Shown: piece after piece, positions 8,744-19,715 of the stretch
How the letters are laid out: every line of letters begins with the position of its first letter
Numbering within the stretch: position 1 is the stretch's first letter
Source of the DNA: Anniella stebbinsi
Lineage: Eukaryota; Chordata; Lepidosauria; Squamata; Anniellidae
Assembly (NCBI GenBank): GCA_029215795.1
Contig: JARDYH010000004.1
Location: 218,854,017 to 218,918,016 of the forward strand
Length of the DNA: 64,000 nucleotides
Reading direction: 5' to 3'
Made by a program: the position numbers and the translations under genes
The notes under the pieces: generated by a model
Databases searched by the model: none
The model's input: only the letters and a program-made list of their open reading frames with translations
What the model was told of the DNA's origin: nothing

Positions 8744-8946
8744 TTGAACATAGGCCAGTACATACTGAAAATGGTGCTGGAGAATTCAGTACAGCTGTTC
8801 GCACTGTGCTGGACAAGAGGAGGAAATCATTCAAGAAAGCAAACTTCCAGCCGCTTCACTTCCACACTAAAAGGGAAGAAAGATACGAGCCCCTGAGAGA
8901 ACAGGGAGATGATCTGCGTGCTAGCAAAGGACTTGCCAAAAAATGA
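8744..8946 (+). CDS. Weak candidate terminal exon, unknown product
   Basis: A pyrimidine-rich tract with TTGCTTTTCATCTCAG (ends 8743) would be a good splice acceptor. From 8744 an open frame of 66 complete codons follows, to a TGA at 8944-8946. The peptide is basic and hydrophilic (for example VRTVLDKRRKSFKKANFQPL, then HFHTKREERYEPLREQGDD, ending GLAKK). I do not recognise it, and no membrane segment or known motif is visible. A chance open frame after a T-rich tract is a real alternative, and it lies on the opposite strand to the better exon candidate at 44205-44295. Confidence 0.2.
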
Positions 8947-10180
8947 CGCGTACCTTTAAGATGCATCTGATGGCTTTCTCCCAGGTCTCCATGTTTACAA
9001 TTCCAGTAGCTTGGATTTACATAATTGCAATTTCACTTCTTGCAAATATTTGGGGGGGGGGGTTGTTATGCCTGATTTTCTCGACAGCTGCAGTATGGTG
9101 CTGAAAGCTCTGCTAATTATTTCAATCATTTAATGGGAAAAAATGCATAGCATATTTGATAAAAACTATTACATGAAAAAAATGCTCATGATCTTGGAAG
9201 ACAATGGAATTCGGGAGGGCTTTCTGTCGTTGTTGCCTATTTACTAATTGAAGAACGGCACATGCAAAACATTTATGAAGCCAGCGCAGCTGCTGAGGCT
9301 ACTCATCAGACCAGTGCTGTCTGCTCAGTATCCTTTCTAGTTTTTTATAGATACAAGTTAAAAACACCATGAAATTTATTTCCTGTAATAATCCCAAAAT
9401 ATTTACTTTAGAAAGTCAACGTTTCAGTGAAAATTGCACAAGAATGCATGGCTAGGCAGGTCCATTGTGTCAACTTAGCACTCCCCACAATCCACTCAAA
9501 ACTCCCCCCCCCCCATTATTTGCATGGCGCTGAAGTCACCGTCAGCAAGGTTCTGCTGTAGCAAATGTGAAATGGCAGAAAGCATAATGCCAGTAGTTCA
9601 AGATGGGGAAAGAATGAACTAGAAACTTAGGGGGCACAAAATGGTTACCAGACTCAGCATCAGCCCCACTGAGGAAGCTGCTGAGCCCTCGCACCCTCCC
9701 CCCGCCCCACATGTATCCCATCATTGTAGATATGTCAGATGATCCCAGGCAATGCATTATGGAACTAGACAACACCAACAAAATGAGCAGAAAACAAGTG
9801 GTTTGGGTTGAGACCCCTTCAAATTTCTATCCTGCCAATTTTTTCTACAGATGTGCTTGCTGTGTCTGCTGTTTTGAACTGCCTTAGCCTGCATGTGGAA
9901 CAGAGCAAGTGAATCAAGTGTGGCAGCTTTTAGCCCTTGCTCTGATGATCTTTTCCATAGTTTTTGATGAGCATATCTATATTTGAGTATTTTCTCATAT
10001 TCATCCCCCCACCTCCGTTTAGCTAACCATCAACCATTGTTAGAAAGATTGCTCGCTAATAGACTAGAATGGCCCACTGTCCACAGGGGAGTGGATCTCT
10101 TAGATGTGAAAATCTTAAGTTACAGGATGGAATGGAGGAGATCCACTCATTCCTAGTTTTCAGTCAGCCCTGGCAGATAA
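8947..10180. other. No recognisable feature apart from homopolymer runs
   Basis: A G-run lies at about 9051-9062 and a C-run at about 9506-9515. No LINE, SINE or coding signal was found. Confidence 0.4.
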
Positions 10181-10184
10181 TCCT

Positions 10185-10372
10185 TTTATCAGTTTTTTTA
10201 TTGATGCAGCCAAGAAGCATAGGGTTATCCCATTTTAGCCTTTCAACAACTCTGTGACAAATAGCAACTTGCCCGAGGCTACCCAGTAAGTTTCATGGCA
10301 CATCAGGATTTGAACCCAGGTCTCCCAGGCTGAAGTCCAACACTCCAGCCACTACACTACACTACCCAACCA
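10185..10372 (-). mobile_element. tRNA-derived SINE
   Basis: On the minus strand the element starts GTAGTGTAGTGTAGTGGCTG (A-box region), then GTGTTGGACTTCAGCC and a B-box-like GGTTCAAATCC (10306-10316), a core with CTTACTGGGTAGCC and GGGCAAGTTGC, and a diverged 3' region with ACAGAGTTGTTG. This matches the reptile SINE at 12406-12640 in order. It is not a functional tRNA gene: no cloverleaf or acceptor stem remains. Confidence 0.75.
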
Positions 10373-11042
10373 AACCACATATTTTTATGAAATGGGAAAG
10401 AAACCAAGATAGCATATGCAACTCCTCTAGTGAGCAACGTCTTTGTCTCACTTAGAGGAGTGGTAGCTTCAAGTCAGAAAAAAGTATAATGGAGGCTCTC
10501 TTTTGGTCTTATAAAGCAGTTCCAGGCAGGGCTGTTTGACTGGTTAGCCAGCTTGCTTGTCCTTATCCATCCCTGTTCTTTCTCACTCCTCCTTAACCAC
10601 ACTGTAGCACAGATGTATAGAGGAAATACTCGGCCTTTGGCTATTTTTCAGTGTCTAAATATTTTCCATGTAGATTTTAGAGTAATTAGTTCAGTTTTTG
10701 TTTCTTTCATATTGCTTAGTTGCTAAGGGCAAACAATCCTCCAAGCCGTTCTCCAGACTACCCAGTTTTCATGGTGCATTACATGGGAGTGCCTGCAGTA
10801 CAGTTTTACCACTCTTAGCATGGTATGATTAACACTGCAATTGCCACTACTGCTGAAGTCTGAACACCTCCTTTGCGGTAACTGCTCCTCATTTAACACT
10901 GAGTTAACTCCAAATAATTATTAGAATATCATGATTTACAAAATGCAGCACTTTCATTGCAATCAGTGATTTTACAACTAGGGAGATCTTTTAAGGTCAT
11001 GAATGTTGGCACACACATACTCACACACACATTACGCTTTAA
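10373..11042. other. No recognisable feature
   Basis: Unique-looking; a short CA-rich patch at about 11012-11032 only. Confidence 0.4.
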
Positions 11043-11130
11043 GGTATATTCCTGCATTGAGCAGGGGGTTGGACTCGATGGCCTTATAGGCCCCTTCCAA
11101 CTCTACGATTCTATGATTCTATAATTCAAT
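11043..11130 (+). mobile_element. CR1 LINE 3' terminus
   Basis: Reads TGCATTGAGCAGGGGGTTGG, ACTCGATGGCCTTATAGG, CCCCTTCCAACTCTACG and then ATTCTATGATTCTATA, the 8-bp CR1 tail repeat. It is only the last 80 bases of a severely 5'-truncated copy. Confidence 0.9.
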
Positions 11131-11738
11131 CTCCACTCTTTTATACAGTCACAATTCAACTAAATGGAGGACCAGAGTTCAAGCAAATGTAAACGTATTT
11201 ACTTGCAAATTTACTTGATTTAGTTCGGTTGTATATTCTATTCTAAGTTCATCACGCTTTTTTTTTTGCCTGCATAGGAGACCCATAATTAAAAAAAGTG
11301 ATAGGAGATTGTGGTAAGTCACAACAAGTCATCAATTGAAATTAAAGACAGGTGGGTCCAGGAATGGTTACTGAATACTAAAACCACGGTCAAAGGGTTT
11401 CCAAGCTGACTAAATATCACATCAGTATGAAGCGTAGCCGACCCTTTCTTTCCTCTATTATTTCACAAATATTGCATGGGTTGAAGGAATGCTGGGGCTG
11501 AGTTCTCCCATACACGTGCAGAACACATGCCTTTGTATCAGCTCCCTTTTTGAGTTAGACTTTGGAAATCACTGTTGAGGTTTGGCATTATCAAACCTTC
11601 CATTCTAATGCCTGTATGACCTGATGTCTTCACCATATGTGAAGAACGGGGTTGATTCAACATAACAGACTTCCAGATTTTCAAGGGAGCAAAAGTAAGG
11701 AGAATAGTGTTAAACTGAAGGGGGGAAAGATCACAATG
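11131..11738. other. No recognisable feature
   Basis: Unique-looking AT-rich sequence. Confidence 0.4.
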
Positions 11739-11909
11739 CCCCCATTCAGAAGACACCTTAAACCACAGCTTTAACCACAGTGAATAAGGCTTTCTGCCTT
11801 AGTCACCATGTCTAACACCATGGTTTAAGGTGTCTTCTGAACACAGCCCAGCTTTCTGGCTTAACCACCGTGGTTAAAGCCATGGTTTAAGGTGTTCTCT
11901 GAACGGGGT
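11739..11909. mobile_element. MITE-D (TTCAGAAGACACCTTAAACC ends)
   Basis: The left end CCCATTCAGAAGACACC, TTAAACCACAGCTTTAACCA pairs with the right end (reverse complement CCCCGTTCAGAGAACACC, TTAAACCATGGCTTTAACCA), giving terminal inverted repeats of about 38 bases. A third related arm (GGTTTAAGGTGTCTTCTGAA at about 11821-11841) lies inside, so the element may be a tandem or nested dimer. No target duplication is evident. Confidence 0.65.
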
Positions 11910-12405
11910 CACTATAAAAGCACAGTATGGATTTTAAGGCAACTTCACCACTGCTATTGTTTACATGCCAGCGTAAATCACTCTTGTGGCCGCTGTACAC
12001 AAGGACTTCCATGCCGAATTGAAGACCACATGCTACAGCCCTCAGAATTCTGCACTAATTCGGAGATGCCTAGAAAGTAGTGAAGTAGTGAGAAAGCAAG
12101 TGGAAGTCATTCACACTTCCTCTTCCAACACTTCTGGGACACATCTAAACAGAGGAAGATACACATTTCTGCTGCAGAGAGATGTGTATCCTACTGATGT
12201 GGGACAGGTTGTGCAACTCCCCATGGGAATAATATGCACCCCTTGGATGTGATCCAGAAACACAGGGAGAGAAAGTGTGAGCCATTTACACTTTTTCTTT
12301 CTTGTCACATCCAAAGCAGGGCCTGATTTGCTTCCCAGGTACTTGGGAGGACCCCTTGCCCAGCCATTACCAGGCTATGCCAAGTCTGCTCAGAAGATAA
12401 TTAGA
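11910..12405. other. No recognisable feature
   Basis: Unique-looking sequence between MITE-D and the SINE. Confidence 0.4.
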
Positions 12406-12640
12406 GAGCCAGTGTAGTGTAATAGTTAGAATGTTGGACTGGGACTCTGGATACCTGGGTTCTAGTCCCCATTCGGTCATGATGCTGACTGGGTGACTTT
12501 GGGCCTGTCATTGACTCAGCGCATACCTCACAGGGTTGTTGTGGGGATAAAATGTAGGAGGAAGACCATGTATGCCATCTTGGGCTCCCTGGAGGAAAGG
12601 TGAGATATAAATGTAGCAAATAAACAAATACAGAAATAAA
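12406..12640 (+). mobile_element. tRNA-derived SINE with L2-like 3' end
   Basis: Head GAGCCAGTGTAGTGTAATAG, TTAGAATGTTGGACTGGGAC contains the A-box region; the B box is GGTTCTAGTCC (12458-12468). The core follows (CTGACTGGGTGACTTTGGGC, then CTCACAGGGTTGTTGTGGGG), and the end is CTGGAGGAAAGGTGAGATA followed by TAAATGTAGCAAATAAAC. The last part resembles L2 ends in this window (GGTATATAAATGTAATAA), consistent with L2-driven mobilisation. Confidence 0.88.
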
Positions 12641-13565
12641 AAACAGCATTACCCTCTTAAACAAATCTCCAGGCTACTGCTAGGTAGGGCAGTACCTAAA
12701 ACCATTTACAGACCTAAAACAATTTCTTATAGCTAACTGTAAGGAACACCGCACTTGTCTCACATATGTTCACAGAGCTCTTCATATATTTCTCTTCAAA
12801 CCGTTTACAGTTAGAGCCAGGCCGCATTTTCTCTGGCCCTGGTCTCTCAGTTGGTGACAGCCTTGGCTCTGAAGCCACAAGAGATTAGGCTCAGTGTCTT
12901 TCTTGGACCTTTTGGAGACATTGGGAAGGATGCTATTGCAGCACCAAAGCAGAACAACATTAGAAAGGAAGTGCATTCCTTCCCATAAGACCTTCCAACA
13001 CAGTCTCTTCTAACAGGGATAATCCCGGTGTTCCACCACTCCCACATCCATGAAAAAAGCACGCAAACAACTGGGATAGAAAACAGCTGCACTCAAAACT
13101 TAACAGTACAATCCCATCTCTACAAAAATGCCTTAGGTAAGTAGGACTTGCTCACCAGACTTAAATGACTGGGGGCTCCGGGACTTGCAACAGTAGAGGA
13201 TTAGAGCTAGATGGTTCAGGTGATTACAGTGGTTCACGTTTCCGACTTCTGTATCTGTTTTTTATTTTTAATTAAAAGTGCAATTGTAGCCAAAATTCAT
13301 ATCAAATTTTCAAATAAAAATTAATAAAAATCTACTACAACACAACAGGGAACAGCACGTCCAGTTGATAAGCTGGAAGGAGCCACCTGGAACTGCTTGC
13401 AACAGCAGGAAACTACAGATTGAAACCATAAACAACAAGGGTTGCTTCCAGTCTCTTACTTAACCACTGAAGAAGGAAAATCTGTAACTTCTCCTGAGCA
13501 ACTTCCTATATTGTCCAACTCAGCATGACGCACTGACAAATAATGTACATTTCACACAAGCAGCC
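12641..13565. other. No recognisable feature apart from a degraded short repeat
   Basis: At about 13108-13170 CAGTACAATCCCATCTC and GTAAGTAGGACTTG recall the CAATCCTATG-type short repeat. Nothing else was seen. Confidence 0.35.
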
Positions 13566-13570
13566 TTCCC

Positions 13571-13660
13571 TAAACTGGTGCCCCTCAGATGCTGCTTGGG
13601 AATTAATGGGAGTCGCAGTCCATCACTTCTGGAGGGCACCAGGTTGGGAAAGGTTGCTTA
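13571..13660. mobile_element. Short hairpin repeat
   Basis: CTAAACTGGTGCCCCTCAGA at one side and TCTGGAGGGCACCAGGTTGG at the other are inverted copies around AATTAATGGGAGTCGCAGTC. Same family as 8318-8460. Confidence 0.55.
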
Positions 13661-14333
13661 AAGGATTTTAGGGCACAAGAGAAAACCCTCTGCTTGAAAC
13701 TTTGCTATCGGTCAGGATTGTCAATTCTGCATTACATTGGCTATACAAATCTGACTCAGCTCCTTATGGACTTAAACGTTAAGAAGTATTTCCCAGTAGC
13801 TGAAAAAATTATGCTTTGCTGCAACCTATATTCCCCTAGAGAAAACTGTTTAGGTATTTGAAAACCTATTTCCTCAGCATGGCCGTTATCTTCAGTTTTT
13901 CCTCATAATGCCATTCATTTCAAAATCGTTACCCCCTTTGATGCCCACCAGGGAAACCAGTCCAGCCGATGACCACTATCTCAACCTTTGATTATGCTTT
14001 ATTTACTCATGTATCCCTAAACAATGCAAGTTTTGTACCAATATCTATCACAGTTGACTCATTTAGATTGTTATCCTCTATTCTTAGGCGCTTCTCGGTG
14101 GATGAAAGCTCCTGCAGAAAGTGACCCTATTAACCACCTTATTCATTGAGACAGTTTAAGCTGCCTAAGGCTGTTGTTTGCAGATTTAGGTGTATAGGCT
14201 TATGATGTTGCGATTTATGGTAGGCACAATAGTTTACAGGGGAGCTGTACTTATATTTTGCATTTCTTACAGATGCATACACACAATGAGAAAAACACAC
14301 ACTCCACCAAACATCTCAGGGATGGGGAGGCGG
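13661..14333. other. No recognisable feature
   Basis: Unique-looking. Confidence 0.4.
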
Positions 14334-14358
14334 CATCATCATCATCATCATCATCATC
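14334..14358 (+). repeat. (CAT)n microsatellite
   Basis: Eight to nine CAT units, followed by CAC units; a chance open frame reads it as polyhistidine. Confidence 0.9.
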
Positions 14359-14924
14359 ACCACCACCTGCCTACTGAGATTAGAGGTCCGGCTCGAAAGA
14401 GTGGGAAGGGCACCCTATGGCTCCTTGACCACAAAAAGAGTGGCCAAGGGCCCCATACAGCTTGTGAGCTGTGGGTTGTCTCTATATTGTCACTCCATTT
14501 TGAGGCAGCCAAAAAGCCAAGGCACCTTCACCCCCAGCTTCAGCAAAGGTGGGAGAAAGGCACAGGAATGGGGCTGACAGCAATCATGTAAGACTAGATC
14601 CAGCAATTCAGTTTCTAATAGACCTCCTAAAATGCATTCCCCAAAGGCAAAGGTGGGAGTAAAACTGAGCAAGAGTGATATCTAGTAATATACCTGGTCA
14701 GCCTGGACACCTGTCTTTTAAGACAGTCATTAATATGTAAAGTCATTATTTGTTACAAGAATAAGAGAGTACACCTTTTGTTTCCGGCAAATACGACCAT
14801 CATCCTCAAGCACCCTCTTTTGTTATATGGGATGGAAGGCCAGCTGAGTCTCCCATAGCAAGTAACATCATTTGTATAAAAACCCTCAGGTTTCTAGAGC
14901 TAGAGTCCTCCTCTTCCTGGAGGC

Positions 14925-15075
14925 ATGGAGCCATGCTGTTGAGATCACTAGGTGCCTTACTCCCAGGGGTAAAGTGCCACACTGTTGCTGAAATCACTGA
15001 GTATATCCTCGCAGAGGAAAGGCTCCTGCTGAAATCACCAGGCTTCTTGCTTGCCAGGGCAAGGTGCCATTGGTG
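14925..15075 (+). repeat. Degenerate short tandem repeat
   Basis: Three imperfect blocks share GCTGTTGAGATCACTAGGTG, TTGCTGAAATCACTGAG and CTGCTGAAATCACCAGGC at about 50-base spacing, each followed by a CCAGGG or GCAGAGG word. The repeat is weak. Confidence 0.3.
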
Positions 15076-15311
15076 GGTGCCTTGCCCCCCTCCAAATCAG
15101 GGCTTCCAGCTAGCTTTCCTTTTCACTGAGACCAGGAGTTACAACACTTGCTAGTTGCTGTCTACAGGACAGGGCTTCAGCTCAAAGAAAGGACATTTAA
15201 TTGCTTTGAGAGGTTCCATCTCCTCTTTCCCCTGTGTGTGTCTATGCTTTATATCTTACGAAGACTCCTTCTCACAGTCTTGAAACTGCTTTTAGGCCTC
15301 CATCTGCTCAG

Positions 15312-16027
15312 CTAATTCCCCCAAACCAGCTTGTGCATTTGAATCTGTGTAAACCTCAATAAATGTGCCATTGTGGCATTATCCTCTTTAATGGTGTGGA
15401 TGTCTTTGAATGGAAAACGCCTTCTTAGCCATAGAAGCTCTATTGCCAATGTCTCAAGATTCCTTATAAACGGGTGTGTACGTCTCATTGGAACATGTGC
15501 AAGTCTGTACACAGGTCTAATGAGAGTACATCACGTAACAGAGGATTGAGGAATTAGCAGTTGATGCAGGTTCCGCCCATCTAAATCTCACAGGCATAAT
15601 GGGAGACTCATCTTTGCCTTGACGCCTTTACACTTACTGCCCAATCAATTCACTGGATAGGTTGGCTATATGTCTTTGTTACTCTCTTTCTAAGACCATC
15701 TTTCCAGGCAAACTTTCTAACCTCCCAAGGCCGATGGCAAGGGCATAGGGCCAGGCAAAGAGGAAGATATCTTTTACACAAAGCTGAAATGGAATAGTGC
15801 TGGGAATTCATCTTCAATTTCAACTTTAAATTTGATCTTTCGGTTGCATGACTGACCACCTTATTATTCCTTCTGCTGAACAAGGTCCCAGCCACACTGG
15901 GAATCCCAGGTCCACAGACCAAAAACAAAAACAGCCATTGTATGGCGTGGTATCTCCTGTCAAGAAAATACACAGGCATTGACAACCATTGCCTTCCAAA
16001 GCCGAGGAGTTTTGCTGGAGAGAACAT
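15312..16027 (-). other. Two neighbouring minus-strand open stretches, unknown
   Basis: Open frames at 15312-15512 (66 codons, containing MYRLAHVPMRRTHPFI) and 15650-16027 (125 codons, containing SMPVYFLDRRYHAIQWLF) lie close together on one strand but are separated by several stops. I do not recognise either peptide. They could be the remnant of a processed pseudogene or an unrecognised retroelement, or chance. Confidence 0.15.
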
Positions 16028-16406
16028 GCTTGTCTATCAATTCCACCTTTAAGTGTACATTATATTGTATCCATTACCAGCTGCTGACAATTACTTTCCC
16101 CCCTTCTCTTTTACAGTCATGGCAGGAAACCCTATGCACATTTACTTGTAAATAAGTCCAGCTGAATTTGATGGGACTTATTCCTGACTATTTTTTAAAA
16201 ATAATTTGCAGATATAACAATAACCAAATAAGGGGGGGGGGGGAGAAAGAGGTAGAACATATCCATGCACAATAATAATTTACACCACTCTTAATAAAGA
16301 AAAAAAAGGAAAAGATGGAAAAAGGATTTGAAGGATCTGAAGGATTGCTGGGATGGGAGGACAAGTCCCTGTCTCGAGGACCAAACAATCTAAAATTTGA
16401 CAACAG

Positions 16407-16449
16407 AAGGAGGAGGAGGAGGAGGAGGAGGAGGAGGAGGAGGAGGAGA
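16407..16449 (+). repeat. (GGA)n microsatellite
   Basis: About thirteen GGA units, purine-only on one strand. A G-run precedes it at about 16231-16243. Confidence 0.95.
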
Positions 16450-16780
16450 AATGTGCAACTCTATCACTTACGCATCATTCAAATTAGAAACTTTAGTATT
16501 TTTATAAAATAATACTATTGGGCGGAGAGACACGATGGGAGAGAGTGGGGGAGAGACTACTTTGCAAAGGACAAGATATTATATCTGGAGTGGATAGAAA
16601 AATTAGCACTCACATTTTACCTATGAAAAACAAAAGTCTTCAGTTAAGGGATGCATATAAAAACAGGTTGATGCCATATATACACGCAAAAGAGTGCATT
16701 TACCAACTTCACTGTTAGAAGCCTGAATGTGAATGCTTGCCCCTTTTTCCCCACAGAAAGAGAATATCACAGAGAATACA

Positions 16781-16905
16781 GGGGTAGGCAACTTTCTGAC
16801 CCTTCATGGCCCATCAGCCCTAGCCAGCGTAGCCAATGGGGTGAGGAATGATGAGAGTTGTATGCCAAAACATCTGGAGGGCCACAAATTGCCCATCCCT
16901 GATTT
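16781..16905. mobile_element. Short hairpin repeat
   Basis: CAGGGGTAGGCAACTTTCTG at the left is mirrored by CCACAAATTGCCCATCCCTG at the right, with ATGATGAGAGTTGTATGCCA and AAACATCTGGAGGGCCAC inside. This is the most complete arm pair of the family also seen at 8318-8460. Confidence 0.65.
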
Positions 16906-17036
16906 AGAAGGTTTAGGTAGCCAGAATACTATCCAGCCCTAGACTCAATATGAATTCCGGTGATGGCTTTGGGTAGTTTGTACATGAGGTGTTTACACGT
17001 ATTTACTTACTATACGTATATAAAGCCACACAATAA

Positions 17037-17865
17037 TCATAGAATCATATAATTTGGAGTTGGAAGGGACCACAAGGATCATCTAGTCCAACCCTCTGCA
17101 ATGAGGGACCCCAATTAAACCATCCATGAGAAGTGGCTGTCCAGACTCTTCTTTAAAACCTCCAGAGATGGAGAACCCACAACCTCTGTAGGTAGACCGT
17201 GCCACTGTTGTACAGATCTTACCGTCAGGAAGTTTTCCCTTATATTTAATTTAAAAAATCTAGGTAGCTGTAACTGATACCCATTATTTTGGGTCCTAAT
17301 TTCTGTGGAAATGGAAAATAGTCCTTGACCATCTTCCCTGTGGCACCTTTTTATGTACCTGAACACTGCTAACATGTCTTTCCCAAGTCTTCTTTTCTCC
17401 AGACTGAACATCCCAAGTTCCTTCCGCCTGTCTTCATAGGGCATGTCCTCAAGTCCCTGTATCATCTTTGTTGCCCTCCTCTGAACCTGTTCTAGGTTGT
17501 CAATATCCTTCTGGAAATGTGGTCCCCAGATTCGTACACAATACTCCAGGTGTGGTCTCACTAGTGCCATGTAGAGAGGAATAAGGACTTCATGCATCTT
17601 TGAAACAATGCTTCTAATGCAGCCCAGAACTGTGTTAACTCTTCTGGAGGCTATCTCGTACTGCTGACTCATGTTCAGATTGCTGGCAACGACCACACCC
17701 AAATCCTTCTCCAGTGCTGCCAAGCCATGCATCCCCCATGTTGTATGTGTGGCCTACATTTTTTCCTCTTCAAATGTAATACCTTACATTTCTCCCTGTT
17801 AAAGAACATCTTTATCTTCTCAGCCCAGTCTTCCAATAATGTTGTTCTCTGGGCAGCTTTTGGCA
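17037..17865 (-). mobile_element. CR1 LINE, 5'-truncated
   Basis: The minus strand ends in the CR1 tail (read on plus as ATCATAGAATCATATAATTT, then GGAGTTGGAAGGGACCACAA and GGATCATCTAGTCCAACCCT). Upstream on the minus strand lies ORF2 C-terminal coding from 17115 to about 17866. The 5' truncation is near 17865, next to L2 3'UTR-like sequence. Confidence 0.92.
17115..17732 (-). pseudogene. CR1 ORF2, post-RT C-terminal region
   Basis: About 205 open codons with CR1 ORF2 signatures in order: EKDLGVVVASNLNMSQQYE, then LIPLYMALVRPHLEYCVRIW, FQKDIDNLEQVQRRATKMI, YEDRRKELGMFSLEKRRL and FFKLNIRENFLTVRSVQQWH, ending PSLEVLKKSLDSHF. A short upstream piece in another frame (FFNREKCKVLHLKRKK, about 17760-17830) belongs to the region just after the catalytic motif, so a frameshift lies near 17735. 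The catalytic FADD region is missing through 5' truncation. Confidence 0.9.
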
Positions 17866-17867
17866 TG

Positions 17868-18520
17868 AAATCATAAAATACAATAAAAACACAGTATCAT
17901 TAAATAACAATTTGGAACCTAAACATTTCCAGCAGAGACAATAAAGGTGGGAAATTGACAATACATTCATTGGTTCAGAACACTGATTTTTGAAAAGCAA
18001 GGGAAAATAATAATAAAAACGACATCACCTGGCATCAGGGTAGAGCCTGTCTGGGTGGAGTATTCCAGAACCGGGGTGCCAGCACCAGGAAGGCCCTCTC
18101 CCTGGCAGCCACCCATTTCATTTCATTTGGTGAGGGCACAGGGAGCAGGAATGCTGCAGAGGACCTCAAGGTCCTAGTAGGTATATATGGGAGATGGCAA
18201 TCTTTCTGGTATCCTGGCCCAAGCTGTTACAGGCTTTAAAAGTTAAAACCAGCACTTTAAATTGGGCCTGGAAATGGATTGGGAGCCAGTGTAGTTGAGA
18301 AAGCATGGATGTGACATGATCAAATTGTCCAGTCCCAGTTAATCTTGCAGCCCTCTTTTGGACTAACTATAGTTTCCTGACACGAAGGCAGTACCATGTA
18401 CAACATATTCCAATAATCTAAATGGGAAGCCAGCCACAGACTAAGATGATAAAATGAGCTCTGAGCTAAAGAGACCGCTTGGGCCTTTAATGATCATGCT
18501 GGTTCAACAAGTTGTCTGAA
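17868..18520 (-). mobile_element. L2 LINE 3' portion, diverged
   Basis: On the minus strand, an L2 3'UTR-like AT stretch (17868-18025) follows a diverged ORF2 C-terminal region. Diagnostic plus-strand words are GGAGTATTCCAGAACCGGGG, AGGAAGGCCCTCTCCCTGGC, CTTTAAAAGTTAAAACCAGC and GCAGCCCTCTTTTGGACTAA. The copy is old and no long frame survives. Confidence 0.65.
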
Positions 18521-19525
18521 AGTGCGAAAGTGCTAGGATCTTAACCTCTTTTCCACTCAAATGAATTTCTGATTATCTGCTTTCCTTAATAACTATTTCC
18601 TAGCTTAAGAAACATACTTGAGTTTGTGGTTCTAAAGAATTCACTGTATTCCAGACTTTGAGGCAGACCACTGTTCACCACTGATGTGTGATAAAGTTAT
18701 CCAAACAAATGTTACTTCTCAAGAAAACTGGGGTGCGTCTATGATTTCTGAGGGGCATCTACACTATCACCTTCTCCTCTGATATCCAAAATGCCTCAAA
18801 TGCCAATCCAGCTATGCATCCACAGGAGAAAATCTGGACACAGAGATTTGCTTTCCAGTTTTGCTGCAGTAGAAACAAGCTTCTTTTAAAACCCTACTGT
18901 GGCTTCTCTCTTCAGCAGTGGAAGTTTCTGCACTGAAATCAGGGAACCTTGGCTTGGACTCCAGACAAAGTTGCTGACTGGATCCATGGCAGCCCCCCCC
19001 CCCCCATGTCTTTCAAACTGTACCTGGGCTTAGGTATAAAAGTAGGTCCTAATGTGCTTTTATAGTGCTACAGCTCATGTTCCACTTTCTGGGTTTTCAG
19101 GTGTAGTTCTGTTATCTAAAGGAAAGTATTAGTTCTCCATCAACACCACTATTTCCTCAGCTCAATCCAGCACGTTATGTTGTGAGACACCTTGTTTTTA
19201 TGCAATTACACACAGAAATTCCATAAGCACTAAGCATCCTTAATTACAGAACAGGAAGAAAAGGATCAACATGCCTGATTATATCTCTCCCCTTCTATTA
19301 AACCCAAGAGGCTGGGACTGACTTCACTTGTTCTTTCCTGGTCTGGAGATAGGGAAATTAATCAGCAGGAGAAAAGAAAACAAGAATAATTAGACTCTTG
19401 TGAAAAGATATGTTGGGGGGGGATGCAGAGAAGAGAGGAGAGGATGATGGTTTTGTTTTATTGGGAATATAGAATATAGATGGGGCAAAAGGAATGGAAG
19501 GTTGATTCTCACATTACTTGTTCAA
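18521..19525. other. No recognisable feature apart from a C-run
   Basis: A C-run lies at about 18991-19004. Otherwise unique-looking. Confidence 0.4.
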
Positions 19526-19529
19526 GATT

Positions 19530-19715
19530 CCAGTACTGGCCATGCTGGCAGATGTTGATGGGAATTGAAGTCCAAAACATCTGGAGGGCACTAGGTTAGG
19601 GGAGGCTAATCTAGTCTGATGAAGAGTTCTGGAAAACCCGAAAGCTTGTACACTCTTTTGTGGCGTTTTGGTAGATCCGAATAAATGTATTGCCCAACTA
19701 TGGTTTTTGGATAGG
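19530..19715 (+). repeat. Hairpin-repeat arm followed by an unclassified repeat
   Basis: 19530-19605 carries TTGATGGGAATTGAAGTCCA and AAACATCTGGAGGGCACTAG, one arm of the short hairpin family. 19613-19715 (CTGATGAAGAGTTCTGGAAA, ACCCGAAAGCTTGTACACTC, TTGCCCAACTATGG) resembles a recurrent reptile LINE-3'-like sequence; its exact class is not certain to me. Confidence 0.4.

Noticed and set aside
12411..12470. tRNA gene
   Set aside because: Only the A-box and B-box regions of a SINE head are present; no acceptor stem or anticodon arm closes, and a SINE body follows. The same holds for 10185-10372 and 60730-60917.
14190..14591. Open frame with a polyhistidine tract
   Set aside because: It is the (CAT)n microsatellite read in one frame; no other coding feature.
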